Shown here: in pieces, positions 22,632 to 34,542 of the stretch | How positions within the stretch are numbered: position 1 is the first letter of the stretch | Layout: each line of letters begins with the position of its first letter | Source: Plutella xylostella | Lineage: Eukaryota; Arthropoda; Insecta; Lepidoptera; Plutellidae | Length of the DNA stretch: 64,000 bases | Direction of reading: 5' to 3' | Assembly (NCBI RefSeq): GCF_932276165.1 | Contig: NC_063986.1 | Location: 8,630,501-8,694,500, forward strand | Translations under genes and position numbers: made by a program | The notes under the pieces: generated by a model | What the model was told of the DNA's origin: nothing | What the model saw: only the letters and a program-made list of their open reading frames with translations | Database searches by the model: none

Positions 22632-24966
22632 ACACCGACCCCTAGCTTCATAGGCTGTGACTACCTCCCACATTTACCAGTGTTATATCCAAATGTAAAA
22701 CGTGTGAATAGATGATTGTTCAGGTCGCGGGTATCGTCAAAGCTCTATACCAAAGGTACTAACTGGCTTTACGCACTAACATTCCGAAGCAACTCAGGCT
22801 ATCATCTTCTCATTCTTGATCTTAACAATACCGCCATTGGATCTGATCTAACAAGTGTCGTCTGACTAACGTACTATTTATGTAGATTTAAGGTGTGTTG
22901 TGTTTCTTTCTTCGCCTAAATTAAGCAAATATATTGGAATACTCATTTGTAGGTACTATCACATTGAAGCGAAATTGCTTTCGAAATCATGTTGAACTTT
23001 AACTCCAATCAGGTAATATTTACACAAGCATTAACGAAAATCAACTAAGTTTGTTTATCGTATGAACGTGCATTTTCGCTTTTATGCTGACAGTTATCTG
23101 CACCATCATAACAAAATTACTACGAAAATAAAATTACCCTTTTCGTTACGATGATTACGTGAATTACTTTTCTTATTCGATAACCTTGCATGGTTTCCGT
23201 TGGGTCCGTGTGACAACATCGTAAAGTAGGATTGCATTTACTTATCATTTTCGTTTTTAAATGTTGAGGGTTATTATTTTCGTTGTGATTTTTAACTAAT
23301 TATCATAATGTTATGTGTTATTGTAAAAATCTGATTAAATAGTTATCCAAAAATAATAGTATTAATGATTGTATTTTAGACTTTGGTGGAATTTATGTCG
23401 TAATAACAACCCCCTTTTTTCCTCGGGGGTTAAATAACAACAGACTTTATATTATTTACAGATTATGCGTAATCTCTCCAAATTCGTATAAATTTCACAA
23501 TTACGTTACACTTTTGGTAGAGTCTTATAATATTGTTACAGTTAAATTCCACTGAAGTCCAATTTACAGAGTCCACAAACCATAATATGTTGTACAAAGC
23601 ATTAATGAAATGATCTCTTATGGTTCCTTATAGCTTGTAACAAACGCAGTCAAATACAAGACTGATACATTCTAAATAGGTTAAAATTAACTAGGAACTT
23701 TAGTTATATTTCTTTATATGACATTGAATTCATTTGTATCACTTTCGTTACCTTGTACTTATGTTTGTTGCAAATATATTCTTTTTTATTTATTTCACTA
23801 TTTCTTTTCATTTCATCCTCCTTCCATGCTTTACTTTACTCTAGCAGACCTATTTCTCTAAATTAAATTCTACATGCGGTTTGGTGATATTTAAAACATT
23901 AATTAACATCTATTATACTAAACACCATTTCTTCATCATTAATAAACTCAGTATCATTGATTTCATTTACCATTTCTGCATGGATTCCAATCGAGTACTA
24001 TTATAATTACCTATTGTTTTAATACGTTGACATTATTTATTTCTGTAAACGACTAGAATTTTTCTGTATGTAATATCGATGCTTCTTATCCTAGAGGTAG
24101 GATTGAAATAGTTAAAATAGCGTTTATATTGCAAATTAAAACCAAAGCTTTTAATAGTGCTGTAACGATCGATTCCTTTCTTGGGTATTATTTTTGTAAA
24201 TTAACACATTTGTGGACTGTCATCTGAATATCAAATCTCACAGACAACAGCTGCTAGTGGAATATCGTTGTGTATGGACTCGCCACCGCTCTGATCAATA
24301 TTAATTGAGTCGCGGCCATCGACTCCAGTTCTAGGCTAGAGCTGCCGCGCTACGTCATACATTCACACATACTTTATCATATTCGTATATTCATCGATCC
24401 TCGTGAAACATACTTTGTGATCAAAGAAGCTGATTTATAGTTTTAGGCACTTTGCTGTAGAAGCCAATGAAACTACAATATTCATTTAGACGATATTTAT
24501 TCATTTCAAATTCAAAGCTCTATTATCAGCATCATGTAATGTTGTACATCTAAATTTTGAAAGTTTTTATTTCTCAATCCAATCATTTCATTTTATTTTT
24601 TACTGTTGCTTATTCTCATACTTAATTCATTTCATGAAATTAGTTTCTAGACAATGATATTGTAATATGAATATCACTGCATCTATATTTAAGATGTGTT
24701 TTAATTTTTGGATAACATTAGCCTACACGAGTCGCCCCCCAAATCATTTTTCAAACTGATACCATGTGATACATGTAAAGACTCATAACGGCAGCTCTAG
24801 CGCAGACACGCAATGACACAGGACAGGGACATGTCAGATAACTCTGAAGAAAGGCCGCGGAGAGAGCCGTGAGAACAGCGCGGGATCCTGGTATATTCCC
24901 GGAGACGCTCGCCCAGTGTGAGGCGTGCGAACATACCGGGACCGGCTGACGGGTTTCTGGTTGCAG
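22632..24966 (+). other. fru: 3' UTR of fru type 1 isoform, or intron for the others
   Basis: AT-rich DNA without coding signs. AATAAA occurs at 23127-23132. For the other isoforms this is part of a long intron. Confidence 0.7.
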
Positions 24967-25259
24967 GCTCGAAGGGCTGGCACATGCGGCTGACGTTCGA
25001 GCGCGTGGCGGGCGCGCTGAACCTGCACCGCTGCAAGCTCTGCGGCAAGGTGGTGACGCACATCCGCAACCACTACCACGTGCACTTCCCCGGCCGCTTC
25101 GAGTGCCCGCTGTGCCGCGCCACCTACACGCGCTCCGACAACCTGCGCACGCACTGCAAGTTCAAGCACCCCGCCTACAACCCCGACACGCGCAAGTTCG
25201 AGCCGCCGCCGCCGCCGCCCGCCGCCGCCTTCGCCCACCTCGACGCGCCCTTCGATTGA
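24967..25259 (+). CDS. fru: fruitless: alternative zinc-finger exon, type 2
   Basis: This exon has acceptor ggttgcag and 97 codons including the stop, completing the phase 1 codon as Gly. It reads GSKGWHMRLTFERVAGALNL, then fingers CKLCGKVVTHIRNHYHVH and CPLCRATYTRSDNLRTHCKF with KH, then a Pro/Ala-rich tail ending HLDAPFD. The finger spacing is the same as in type 1. It is extremely GC-rich with strong GC3 bias, unlike type 1. The mature protein would be 385 residues, or 408 with exon 5. Confidence 0.95.
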
Positions 25260-25526
25260 TTGTCCATGTACTGGCTGGGCGTGGACGCGCCCTGAGCGCC
25301 CCCCCCCCCCCGCCAGACGAACCTCTCTAGGATTAAGCTAAAGTGCTATTACTTAAGCGGGCGCCGCCCGCGGACTCGTTTTAGTATTGTATCGGTTGTG
25401 CATTCGACTTGCCCCAGTGTGACCTCTGTTCCGCCGCAGGAACGTACCTATCTTTTTCGATGTTAACTATAGTTAAGTGATTGAACTCGAAACGTATGTA
25501 AGTAGGTAAGCAAACTTTTTTCTATA

Positions 25527-26664
25527 GGGGAGCGGGGGGCTAGTTGTAACAGGGGTAAGTAGTAACAAGCATTTTTTACCTACATAATAGAAGAATATTA
25601 ATTTAATTTTCAATCCAATGTACTACTTAATACGCAATGTATCATTTAAGCGTGGTAAGCATCCCGCCGGACGGCGCAGGAAGCGGTGCTGTGCAGGCGC
25701 TCCGAAAAAGCCAGGTTTCGGACTTTTTTTTGTTTATACGAAATTGACTAGCGTAAAATTCATATTGTTTAGCAGTTTTTGTTTAACAAAAATACATTTA
25801 GAATTTGTTTAGTTTCATTATAATTAATTTTAATTTTACAACAATGAAGCGGTTTATTTTTTAAAAATGTTATTTTAAAAACCTGTCCTATGGGGTATGT
25901 TGTAACAGTTTTACGGGGCTAGTTGTAACATGTTATAACTTACCCCCTTATGTATTTATTAGTTATGAAATTTCGCGTCCGTACTTAAATTTATTCTTTT
26001 AGTATTTTGAATACTTCTTCGTTTAACTTCCTTAATTTTTATTTTAGAATGATACACTACTAAAGAAAATCTACACGTGCTACCCAAAGTCAAGATGTTT
26101 ACTAATTGGCCTCTGCTGAAGTCTTAGACAATAAAATCAGTGTACGAAAAGCCGCAAAAACTTTTAATTTATGTCTTGCATTTTTATATAGATATGTGAA
26201 AATGAAGAAAAGTAACAATTCTTTATCAGTCGGCTATATCAAACCCAGATTGGTTTTTCAAGAGGAAGAAGAAGCTAAAATATCTTAGTACTTGCCTACT
26301 TGCTTTAACATTTACTTTGGATTGCTTGATTACTTGAACATTTAAAACCTGTTAAGTGTCTGAAGTATTTTTATGTCAAATAAATCTTAAAAAAATGTAA
26401 AACTGGTATTCTATTCTTAATGTTACAATTTGCCCCCAGCTCGTTACAACTAGCCCCAATCACGGGGCAAGTTGTAACACCCGCCACTTTTTTTTCAAAA
26501 GCGTTTTTACAAAAAGCCTTGACAGTTTTGATTATAATTTTCTTTAAAATTGATAGACGGATAGTTGTTAATTGGAATAGTATTGCTAGATTTCCTGAAT
26601 ACTAAACAAGTAAGTTTTCATAGCCAAGAAACCAAAAAATGTTACAACTAGCCCCCCGCTCCCC
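25527..26664. mobile_element. Pogo/Tigger-like DNA transposon, internally deleted
   Basis: Perfect 25-bp terminal inverted repeats (GGGGAGCGGGGGGCTAGTTG plus TAACA, at 25527-25551 and inverted at 26640-26664) are flanked by TA on both sides, the target of Tc1/mariner/pogo elements. The sub-motif GGGGCTAGTTGTAAC recurs inside (about 25916, 26445 inverted, and variants at 25891 and 26464). Inside is a remnant of a Pipsqueak-type helix-turn-helix. The element is 1138 bp, too short for a transposase. Confidence 0.85.
26106..26288 (+). pseudogene. Pogo-like transposase N-terminal HTH remnant
   Basis: The frame reads ASAEVLDNKISVRKAAKTFN, then LCLAFLYRYVKMKKSNNSLS and VGYIKPRLVFQEEEEAKIS before a stop. 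The SVRKAAKTFN...LYRYVK pattern is the Psq-type DNA-binding helix of pogo/Tigger transposases, followed by the usual acidic linker. The rest of the transposase (CENP-B helix, DDE domain) is missing. Confidence 0.75.
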
Positions 26665-29516
26665 TACCAATCGCTATACGGGAACGGGCAAAAGCAATAA
26701 TATGATGTTAATTTAATAATTACCATATTATTTTGTTATATAATATCGATAGTGTGGTAAGGTTTAGGGGCTGCGACGGTAGCCCTGTCTCCTTGTTATA
26801 TTTATTGTACTAGATAGGGAATTATGAGTTTCCTGTAGCTAATTATATTTATGTTATTACATCGTATCGGGTAGTATCGGTGAGCACAAGAAGGATAAGG
26901 ACTGTCAAGAGATTGTGATCTGTCGTTGGTCAACGACATATAAATATTGACTGAATCTCAGTTTAGATGCATTTTTAACTCTATGAGGCCTTTGCGAGAT
27001 GGACTATTATTAAGGTTTTGTGATGTATTAACGGATAGCGCCTAAGGAAACATACGAAAAGATTTTATACTAGACTATATAGTTGACCTATTTACGGAGA
27101 TTGTTTTTTTTATACTTAGAGCATATTCTATTGTCTCATTTTAAATACTTTGATATATTTATACTTATTACAACCATATGTATATGATTTTATTAATGTT
27201 GATTGTTTTTGATCTTCGTATAATATTGATTGAGTTCTTTTTATATTGAGTTGACAGTTAGACGGTAGGATAATTGAATTTTGAGATGTTAACACTTGTA
27301 TAATTTTATCGTCGGTAGGAGTTTATTTGAGCAGCGTGAGGCGGCGCGGTGCTGGGGTCAATGACCCTCGTTCAGCTAAGATAGGGACGTTTCGAGGTTG
27401 CGCATTTAGTGACTAATATTGGCATTCTATGATTGGGACTAACCTAGCATGTATGTATTTTTGAATTAAGATTAAGATTGTTACACTTTAGCTAAACACT
27501 TAGAGTGGTACGGTAACTGAAATGTGATAAAATGGAATGGTGCTAGAACCAAGAGTGTTAACACGCTACGATTCGACTCCTATTATATTATTATTAATGT
27601 TTTACCTAAAGATTAGTTGTTCGCTAACGTAAGGCATCTAGCATCCGGTCGAGTCGGCATCAGTCGGTTACTAACGAGTCCTAGAGATTACAGTATCACT
27701 CGAGATTTTATCTTCATTTTTTCAGAGATCTTCAAATTACTAATGTAGAATGATAAGTCACCGTTTTAAATCAGATCCTTGTCTACCAAATATAAACAAT
27801 TCTATTAATTGTTAGCATTAACGCATCCAAATAAATAAATAAATAGCAAACCCGCGGACGGTCTCCTGACAGACGTATGTCGTTATCGTTAGTGCTGTTA
27901 TGTAGCTGTGAACATCCATTTCACTTGTGCAATTTTTGAAAATAGTCATAACTCATAGCTAGATTATAACAATTGTGTATTGAATATAGGGGCCCACTCG
28001 GACTATGTAAGCTAAGCGTCACTTGTAATTACCCACACTCATCCAGTCTCGTACTAATTAGTAGTCGTGTAATCATAGGAATTGCTCATCGGACACTATA
28101 TTTTCTTCCGTAAGATTTTAATGTTAATATGACAGATTTTTATACTTAATGTAACGTGGGCGCTTATTATTTGATAGCATATTCATACTCAGTGCAATAT
28201 TACTAGTTATTTAATTACGTAACCAAACTAAAAGATATTTTTAAAAATACATATATAAATATAAATGTCATTGATGGAGGGTGTCTGTAACGAGTAATTG
28301 TATTTGCCTAAGTGAAACTACTCTTTCTATTGTGACAGTTTCGGTTACGGTGTTGTACAGGTTTTATAGCTGGTAATATTAAGATATAGCTTGTTTACCT
28401 CTGCCAGTCGTAATACTTACATGTTTCATTATTTATTGTCGCGCAATCTATTGTTGGAATAGATCATGGCTATCCGACCGGTTAGTGAGCCCCGAGGGGA
28501 GAGCTTCTAGTATACACTGAAAACTTCACACGAAGTGCGTCGCGATGCGTTTACGCATCTAATTGATTTAAAATTGTTAATCGAAGACCAATTTTGAATA
28601 CGAATAATGGATAAAATTGCAATCGCAATCGATTGGCTAATGTAGATTATGTTAGATATTTTAGGTTAGGATACTATTCTAGTGTCTGGCCCGAACTTAT
28701 TGGAGTATCACATCGTTTGGTTCAGAATAAACCCCTTGATCTCTTTTTGGCTTTCAAAAAGTATGCCACTTAAATTATTACTAGAATGAACACAAAATTG
28801 GAGTTAATGAAAGCTAACTTAATGCCATATGGAATTTATAATAATAACGAATTACTAAATTTAGTCTTATGATTGGAGGTCTCGAAGACCGAGTCACTTA
28901 TTTGGCCAAGCTATTTGAATATTCCAATTTATTGTATATTAAAATTTACATTTATACACATAATAATATATCACAAGTATGTGATAAATTTGGAATCAAT
29001 GGATTGCAGGAAATGCATGGGTTATTGTCAGGATAGCAATGGTCTAGTTAGTTTTATTTTGTTTTCTTGAATACAATTTAGCAAATTTGTTATAGTGTCG
29101 TATATCACAATAGTGTAATTGTTTAGAGAGGGGGTGTCAAATCGTGTACCTTATTTACAGCTGAATATCGCTCTTGTTATATTTTTACATGAAAATTTTA
29201 TGAACGATTTGTTGTTTATGAATATTTTGTTTCGATGTGTATTGGTTTGATGCCTCCGTTTAAAGTTTAATTTAAATAATTTTGTTTTATGCAAGCAGTT
29301 TAATGCAATTTTTATTTTTCACATTGTTTGATGTTATGTAATGCAATTTTAACATGTTGCAAACTCCTGCATTTATCTGTTGTATTTATTACTAATTTTT
29401 ACATTAAATTGTGGTATGTTACAACCCGTGTAGTTTCAGTGGTCATCCACCCCCCTAGCGAGTGTGACATGTAGCGTGTTGCGTGAGGCGTTGCGTGACG
29501 TGGCGCGTTGTTGCAG

Positions 29517-29749
29517 AGCGCGCGCGGCCGCAGTACTCGTACCATAGCATGTTCGTGGCGGCGGCGGAGAGCGCGGCGCTGTGGCGCTGCAAGAGCTGCG
29601 GCAAGGAGGTGTCCAACCGCTGGCACCACTTCCACTCGCACACGGCGCAGCGCTCGCTGTGCCCCTACTGCCCGGCCACGTACAGCCGCATCGACACGCT
29701 GCGCTCCCATCTGCGCCTCAAGCACGCGGCCCTGCTGCTCAAGCACTAG
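29517..29749 (+). CDS. fru: fruitless: alternative zinc-finger exon, type 3
   Basis: Acceptor ttgttgcag opens a 77-codon exon including the stop, completing the phase 1 codon as Glu. It reads ERARPQYSYHSMFVAAAESA, then fingers CKSCGKEVSNRWHHFHSH and CPYCPATYSRIDTLRSHLRL with KH, ending AALLLKH. The spacing of Cys and His matches the other two pairs exactly, so the three exons arose by duplication. The protein would be 365 residues, or 388 with exon 5. It is very GC-rich, in AT-rich surroundings. This is the most distal terminal exon I could find. Confidence 0.95.
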
Positions 29750-30640
29750 GCGCCGCCAGCACAGCGCCACCCGACCCCCGCACACCGATACTGATCACCT
29801 ATACTCTTAAGCATTTTTGTGCTGTCATTTATTATTATTACGTACGTGTAGCTTAGAGGCAACTTTCGAAATTTTAAACAACAGGGTAAACTGTCTTGTG
29901 ATCTATTCGAAAAGGTTAGTGCTGCCGGATTCATGAGATGGATTTTGCTGTAGTGGAGCGTGAGAGGACTTTTTGAATAGATCTGTCTGTTTTGGGGCGG
30001 CGATGCGTTGTTGATGTACATACCAGCTTAGCCAAATTTTTGGTCGTCGCCCCTCTTTATTATTGTAGTAGGTATTTTATTAAATTATTATTAGAGTGAT
30101 GCTAAAGACTGATGATGAGGCAACATCTGAGGATGGAAGAACATGCGTGTGAGACATGGTCTGTTCGTGTATGTGTAGACTAAATTAATTTACACAAGTT
30201 AATTTGAAACTTAAGTAGATATGGGAATACTAAATTCTTTTTCTTTACCTTCTTTCGGAACGTTTTCAATTTAAAGTAATATATTTTTGTATAAATATTT
30301 AAAATATTCAGATAAAATTAATCTTGGCTACTACCTGAATATGGTCCAAAATGACTTCTCAGTCCAGAGATTGGTGGTATGTAGTAATTGTATAAAATCC
30401 CATCATATCTATTTATCTCAATATGGAATATTTCCCACATAACTATCAGTATTATACCTGTAGTCTAGATGTGTCCAAATGTAGGACTTTTTGGAATATG
30501 CATGTTCATTCAATGGCATTTAAAAGTAACATAATCAAGATTTTGTTCTTTGAGATCTCATGTAAGTATATGCAAATTAAATGTTTTAAGAAATCAATAG
30601 TATAAGTCCGATGTCACACACTGTAAATATCTAATAAACT
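29750..30640 (+). other. fru: Probable 3' UTR of fru type 3 isoform
   Basis: AT-rich DNA runs to AATAAA at 30633-30638, a candidate poly(A) signal. No further coding exon is seen before the convergent gene. Confidence 0.5.
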
Positions 30641-30718
30641 ACTCCCGATGGAACATCTTGCCAATTTGTGATTTTCATCAACTAAAACAAGCATGCTGTA
30701 AGAAATAAATAATTTATT
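30633..30718. terminator. Facing poly(A) signals of fru and the CPAP1-like gene
   Basis: AATAAA on the plus strand at 30633-30638 and on the minus strand at 30713-30718 (tttatt on plus) lie about 80 bp apart. They could end the two convergent transcripts back to back. The minus gene also has an AATAAA at its stop codon, so its true end is uncertain. Confidence 0.4.
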
Positions 30719-31631
30719 GCACTTAGGTACATGTGCAAACGAGAAAGGTTACTTACCTAGTTTCGCAGAATATTTACAAATTGCACAATAATACGATCAC
30801 TAGCTTTACATTAGTTTCGAATATGTACATAGGTACTCATGAAGTTGAATACCTAGTATCTACCTAATTTTGTACCGATTCTACATTCTAATTAGCTCTA
30901 TCTCTGTGTAACTTAACGAATGAATTAAACATGGCAGACTATGGCAAGTTTAACTCTCTAAGATATCGTCAGTTTCTCAATGTCTAGACGAAAAATAAAA
31001 AATGTTAAGTTTGTCGTTATTTAGGTAGTTGTACAAAAAGCACATTAGATCATTTTGAAGATGTGAAAATTTTGCCAATGAATTAAAAAACTAAGTTTTT
31101 TTACCTAGAGTTTGAGAAACGGACTGTTGAAATCTTTAAAATAACACAAGTAATAATCATAAAAACTATTTTCATAGACAAATATCTAAACATATTAAAT
31201 AGCTGAGCTACAAAAATCAATCGACGTAATTAGATATAAAAAATCGTGCATTCATACAAAGTTCGTATACAACATTCATTTACAAGGTAATTGGGAACAA
31301 TTTCACCAACAACTTATCACAGTAAGTTTATAATTATAATACACAACTTCTTCTACTATCTTTTATCATACAACACAGTCATTTAATCAAATGCGTCGAA
31401 ATTAGGTCGAAATGCATTTTTGGACTGTTGGTACATGGTAAGCATTTTTTGTGACTCCTCATATCTACACACCTGTAAGTCGAATAGTCAGCGAAAAGCG
31501 AAAATATTATTTCATCCCCTAAAATATCTAAACCAAATCTTTCTTGGTGTAGATTATGTTTCTCCGACGTTCCCATAATTTTTGCAATTATTACCAAGCG
31601 GTCATTTGACCCTTCATTCTTTACACTTACT

Positions 31632-31866
31632 TTATTCCTCTAGTCTCTCAACATTGCCACTGGTGCCCGGGGACCCTACCACGACACTGGATTCGCTGAC
31701 ACCGCTCTCTTCGTTTTCCTCCTTGTTCTCATCTTCGTAACTCATGGTAGTGTCTTCATCTTCAGTGGATGTCTCGTCGTCAGAATCTGCCTTCTCAGCA
31801 GCTGTTTGCTTGTGTTTGTTCTTTTTGAACTGTTCCTCCATTTCCTTGAATTTCAACGTTAGGTAT
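31632..31866 (-). CDS. CPAP1-like chitin-binding protein: exon 5 (acidic C-terminus)
   Basis: Acceptor ctcatttcag on the minus strand opens this last coding exon. One base completes the Lys codon, then 77 residues follow: a basic/acidic helix (LKFKEMEEQFKKNKHKQ) and a very acidic Ser/Glu tail with DSDDETSTEDEDTTMSYED. The final bases GAGGAATAAAGTAAGTG merge the stop codon TAA, an AATAAA signal and a consensus donor (gtaagt). The tail has no known domain. It might interact with cuticle components or divalent ions, but that is a guess. Confidence 0.9.
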
Positions 31867-32311
31867 CTGAAATGAGAATTTCGTTTATTAGTAGGTAGGT
31901 TTGTATTTAATATTTATGATACTCTGGTAACATTGCATTGTATCAGAACGGAGGTGGACCTGAGGACTGAGTAAATTAGGCATGATACTGGAATATAAAA
32001 TTCGGTAACTAGGTAAATAGACCTGGAAGTTGTTAAACTAGATTGGGGAAGCGAGAGTAAGTATTTGTGAATAACGTACGTAAGTATTCAATCTCAAACA
32101 CTACTAGTGTAACGAGCTACTGAGTGGTAAAGACCTAGATAATGAGAGCAGTACTTGTGTCAAATATAGAAACCTCAATGGTAAAATATCGCTTCCTGGT
32201 TACTGCTGTTCAATACGGCGACGCTATCTATACGAACCGCCTGAAACTAATCTCCATATGAAAAGTTTAGCCCAGTTAGGCTGACACTAACTCCATCTAG
32301 CCTCAACTCAC

Positions 32312-32526
32312 TTGTCAACGAGCGGCCCGCTATAGTCTTCCGGAAACTTGGGCGAGTGCGGCAAAATGAACTTGTACAGGCTCTCATTGAGCACATACAG
32401 CTGCGTGGTGGAAGCGCAGCGCACGTTGAACCACCAGTCGCACGTCAGGCCCGCCTGGGAGAAGATGGTGCCGTTGGGACACAGGAAGGAAGCCTGCCCG
32501 CCGTTGAGGTCGCAGTAGTGCCACAC
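32312..32526 (-). CDS. CPAP1-like chitin-binding protein: exon 4 (second part of chitin-binding domain)
   Basis: The acceptor ttccag precedes VWHYCDLNGGQASFLCPNGT, then IFSQAGLTCDWWFNVRC. This supplies four of the six cysteines of a CBM14 (peritrophin-A) domain. Together with exon 3 the spacing is C-x15-C-x5-C-x10-C-x12-C-x7-C, residues about 559-613. The aromatic residues in TCDWWFNVRC are typical of the chitin-binding face. The downstream STTQLYVLNESLYKFILP is common after the domain in CPAP1 proteins. Donor gtgagt leaves phase 2. Confidence 0.96.
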
Positions 32527-32763
32527 CTGGAATGTAGATGGCGCTAGGTGAGTATTAAACGATAATGGTAAGTACATTTTACATGTATCAAGGAAGTGAT
32601 GGATCATATTATATTTTTTTCAGTAGGTACCTAACTACTCTCGTGTAAATGAGGTTGTATGGTGAATTAAATTAATCTATTGGCAGTGAATCCATTCGGG
32701 AAATTCATCTATAGTAGTATTTGTTCATGGTCCGATATCAAAACACTACCTACCATAGCCTTC

Positions 32764-32890
32764 GACCATTTACAACCCTATACCTAAGTACTTATACGGT
32801 TCTAAATTACCATTTATAGGGTTGTAAATTACCATAACCATTTACAACCCTATAAGTACTTATAGGGTTGTAAATGGCCTATAAGTACTT
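32764..32890. repeat. Cluster of palindromic repeats in CPAP1 intron
   Basis: A perfect 40-nt palindrome at 32838-32877 (arm CCATTTACAACCCTATAAGT, no loop) sits beside two partial copies of the same arm at 32764 and 32812. Confidence 0.85.
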
Positions 32891-33460
32891 AATTTATCTG
32901 AAACGATAACTTCGTAAAAAATATGTAAAAATTCAAAACATTCCATTCAATCGACATTGGAATTAAAATAATTGTTTGTGCAGATTACAATACTGCAGGT
33001 GGATTATTTATTTTGTTTATTTATTTCGAGGCTCATTATAAAACCACAAACTGCAATAATGTTTCAAAAGGCAAATATTTACGACTACCTGCCTAATATC
33101 CATTTTAACGTTGCGAGTCTAATCGCTGTTTTATTTATTTTATATTTCACAAATTCATTTATTAATGATTTGAATATAAGACTTGCTTAATATCTAATTT
33201 GCAATATTTTGAATTTGCACAGCCAATGAAGAGTTGGAACTATCACTTGTCGTTCCTGTCCTGCTAGCCCAGTACCTATCTCCAAGCTGTGGGGGTCATC
33301 CCATCCCACCCGTCAAAATATACTTCAAGACTCCAGATAGAAGATAAGAAATGCCGACATTCTTACGAGTTTAGGTACGATAGATATGGTTCTAGTTCTA
33401 CGCCTATCCAGCTCTGGACGACTGTTGGCTGATGATTAACCTACCAACTTTATAACCTAC

Positions 33461-33958
33461 TAGCTGTTCCCGCGAGCTTCGCTTCGCCTTAAAAAGTTTT
33501 CCGTGAGAATTCCGGGATAAAAAGTAGCCTATCTTCTTTGTCAGGGTCTAGAACATATGTATACCAAATTTCATTCAAATCCGTTCAGTAGTTTTGGCGT
33601 GAAAGAGTAACAGACAGACAGCGCTTCGCTTCGCCTTAAAAAGTTTTCCCGTGGGAATTCCGGGATAAAAAGTAGCCTATGTTCTTTCCCAGGGTCTAGA
33701 CCGTATGTACCTATACCAAATTTCATTCAAATCCGTTCAGTAGTTTTGGTGTGAAAGAGTAACAGACAGACAGCGCTTCGCTTCGCCTTAAAAAGTTTTC
33801 CCGTGGGAATTCCGGGATAAAAAGTAGCCTATGTTCTTTCCCAGGGTCTAGACCGTATGTATACCAAATTTCATTCAAATCCGTACAGTAGTTTTGGCGT
33901 GAAAGAGTAACAGACAGACAGACACAGTTACTTTCGCATTTATAATATTAGTTAGGAT
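33461..33958 (+). repeat. Triplicated lepidopteran repeat in CPAP1 intron
   Basis: Three tandem units of about 147-152 bp start at GCTTCGCCTTAAAAAG (33481, 33628, 33780). Each ends GAAAGAGTAACAGACAGACA. The array finishes in TTTCGCATTTATAATATTAG, the familiar end of this family in moths. Usually I know it as a single copy. Units two and three are closest to each other. Confidence 0.85.
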
Positions 33959-33979
33959 CAAAAAAGAAGCAAAACCCAC

Positions 33980-34173
33980 CTGACACCTAGTCTCGGGGTC
34001 CGCGAAGAAGCCCTTGTACCGCTGCGTCTTGCAGTCAAAGCTGGTGCGCGGGATGGCGGGCAGCACGGGGTAGTCCCGGCCGGGCCGCCCGGGCGTGCCG
34101 CCGGAGTCGTCGTTTAAGATCTGGAGAGGGAAGCGCTGCGACGTGCTGCCGCGGTTGCCGGCTGACGCGTATT
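33980..34173 (-). CDS. CPAP1-like chitin-binding protein: exon 3
   Basis: Acceptor tactccag and donor gtgggt enclose 64 codons plus a shared Glu codon. After a spacer (YASAGNRGSTSQRFPLQILN) comes YPVLPAIPRTSFDCKTQRYK and GFFADPETRCQ, the first two cysteines of the chitin-binding domain. An intron inside this domain after the second cysteine occurs here. GC-rich coding DNA lies directly beside the triplicated repeat at 33461-33958. Confidence 0.95.
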
Positions 34174-34542
34174 CTGGAGTAAAGAAGGTTGCTGGTATAG
34201 GGGATTGTGAGACGGATAACGGATGTTAGTTCGTTGTGGACTAGGTATGTAGGTAGTACAAATGTAGTATTTTAAGTTAGAGTAGAAGTACAGATTAACA
34301 AAGTACTTAAGCCTAAAATTACATAAGTGCGGTTACACTCATAAGACCGAAGATAAAATTATCCATAAAATTCTATTTTATGTGATTATGATGCGATACT
34401 GCGGTACTGCAGTGCAACTGCAACTTGGTGAAAGTGCCATATACCTCCTTATTGTTTTTCAATGATTAACAACAATTAGGTAGGTACCTAGTTATATGTT
34501 TTTAAAGTTGTGTAAAATAGGTAAATCCACAGCAAATCTTAC

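Larger units (their letters stand above)
25260..29516 (+). other. fru: 3' UTR of fru type 2 isoform, or intron before type 3
   Basis: Contains a C-homopolymer (about 25300-25311), the pogo-like element at 25527-26664 and AT-rich DNA. A run of overlapping AATAAA words lies at about 27829-27843. No further exon is supported. Confidence 0.65.

Noticed and set aside
31379..31597. 72-codon minus-strand frame just after the CPAP1 stop
   Set aside because: Lies in the probable 3' UTR, with no domain and no link to the upstream frame.
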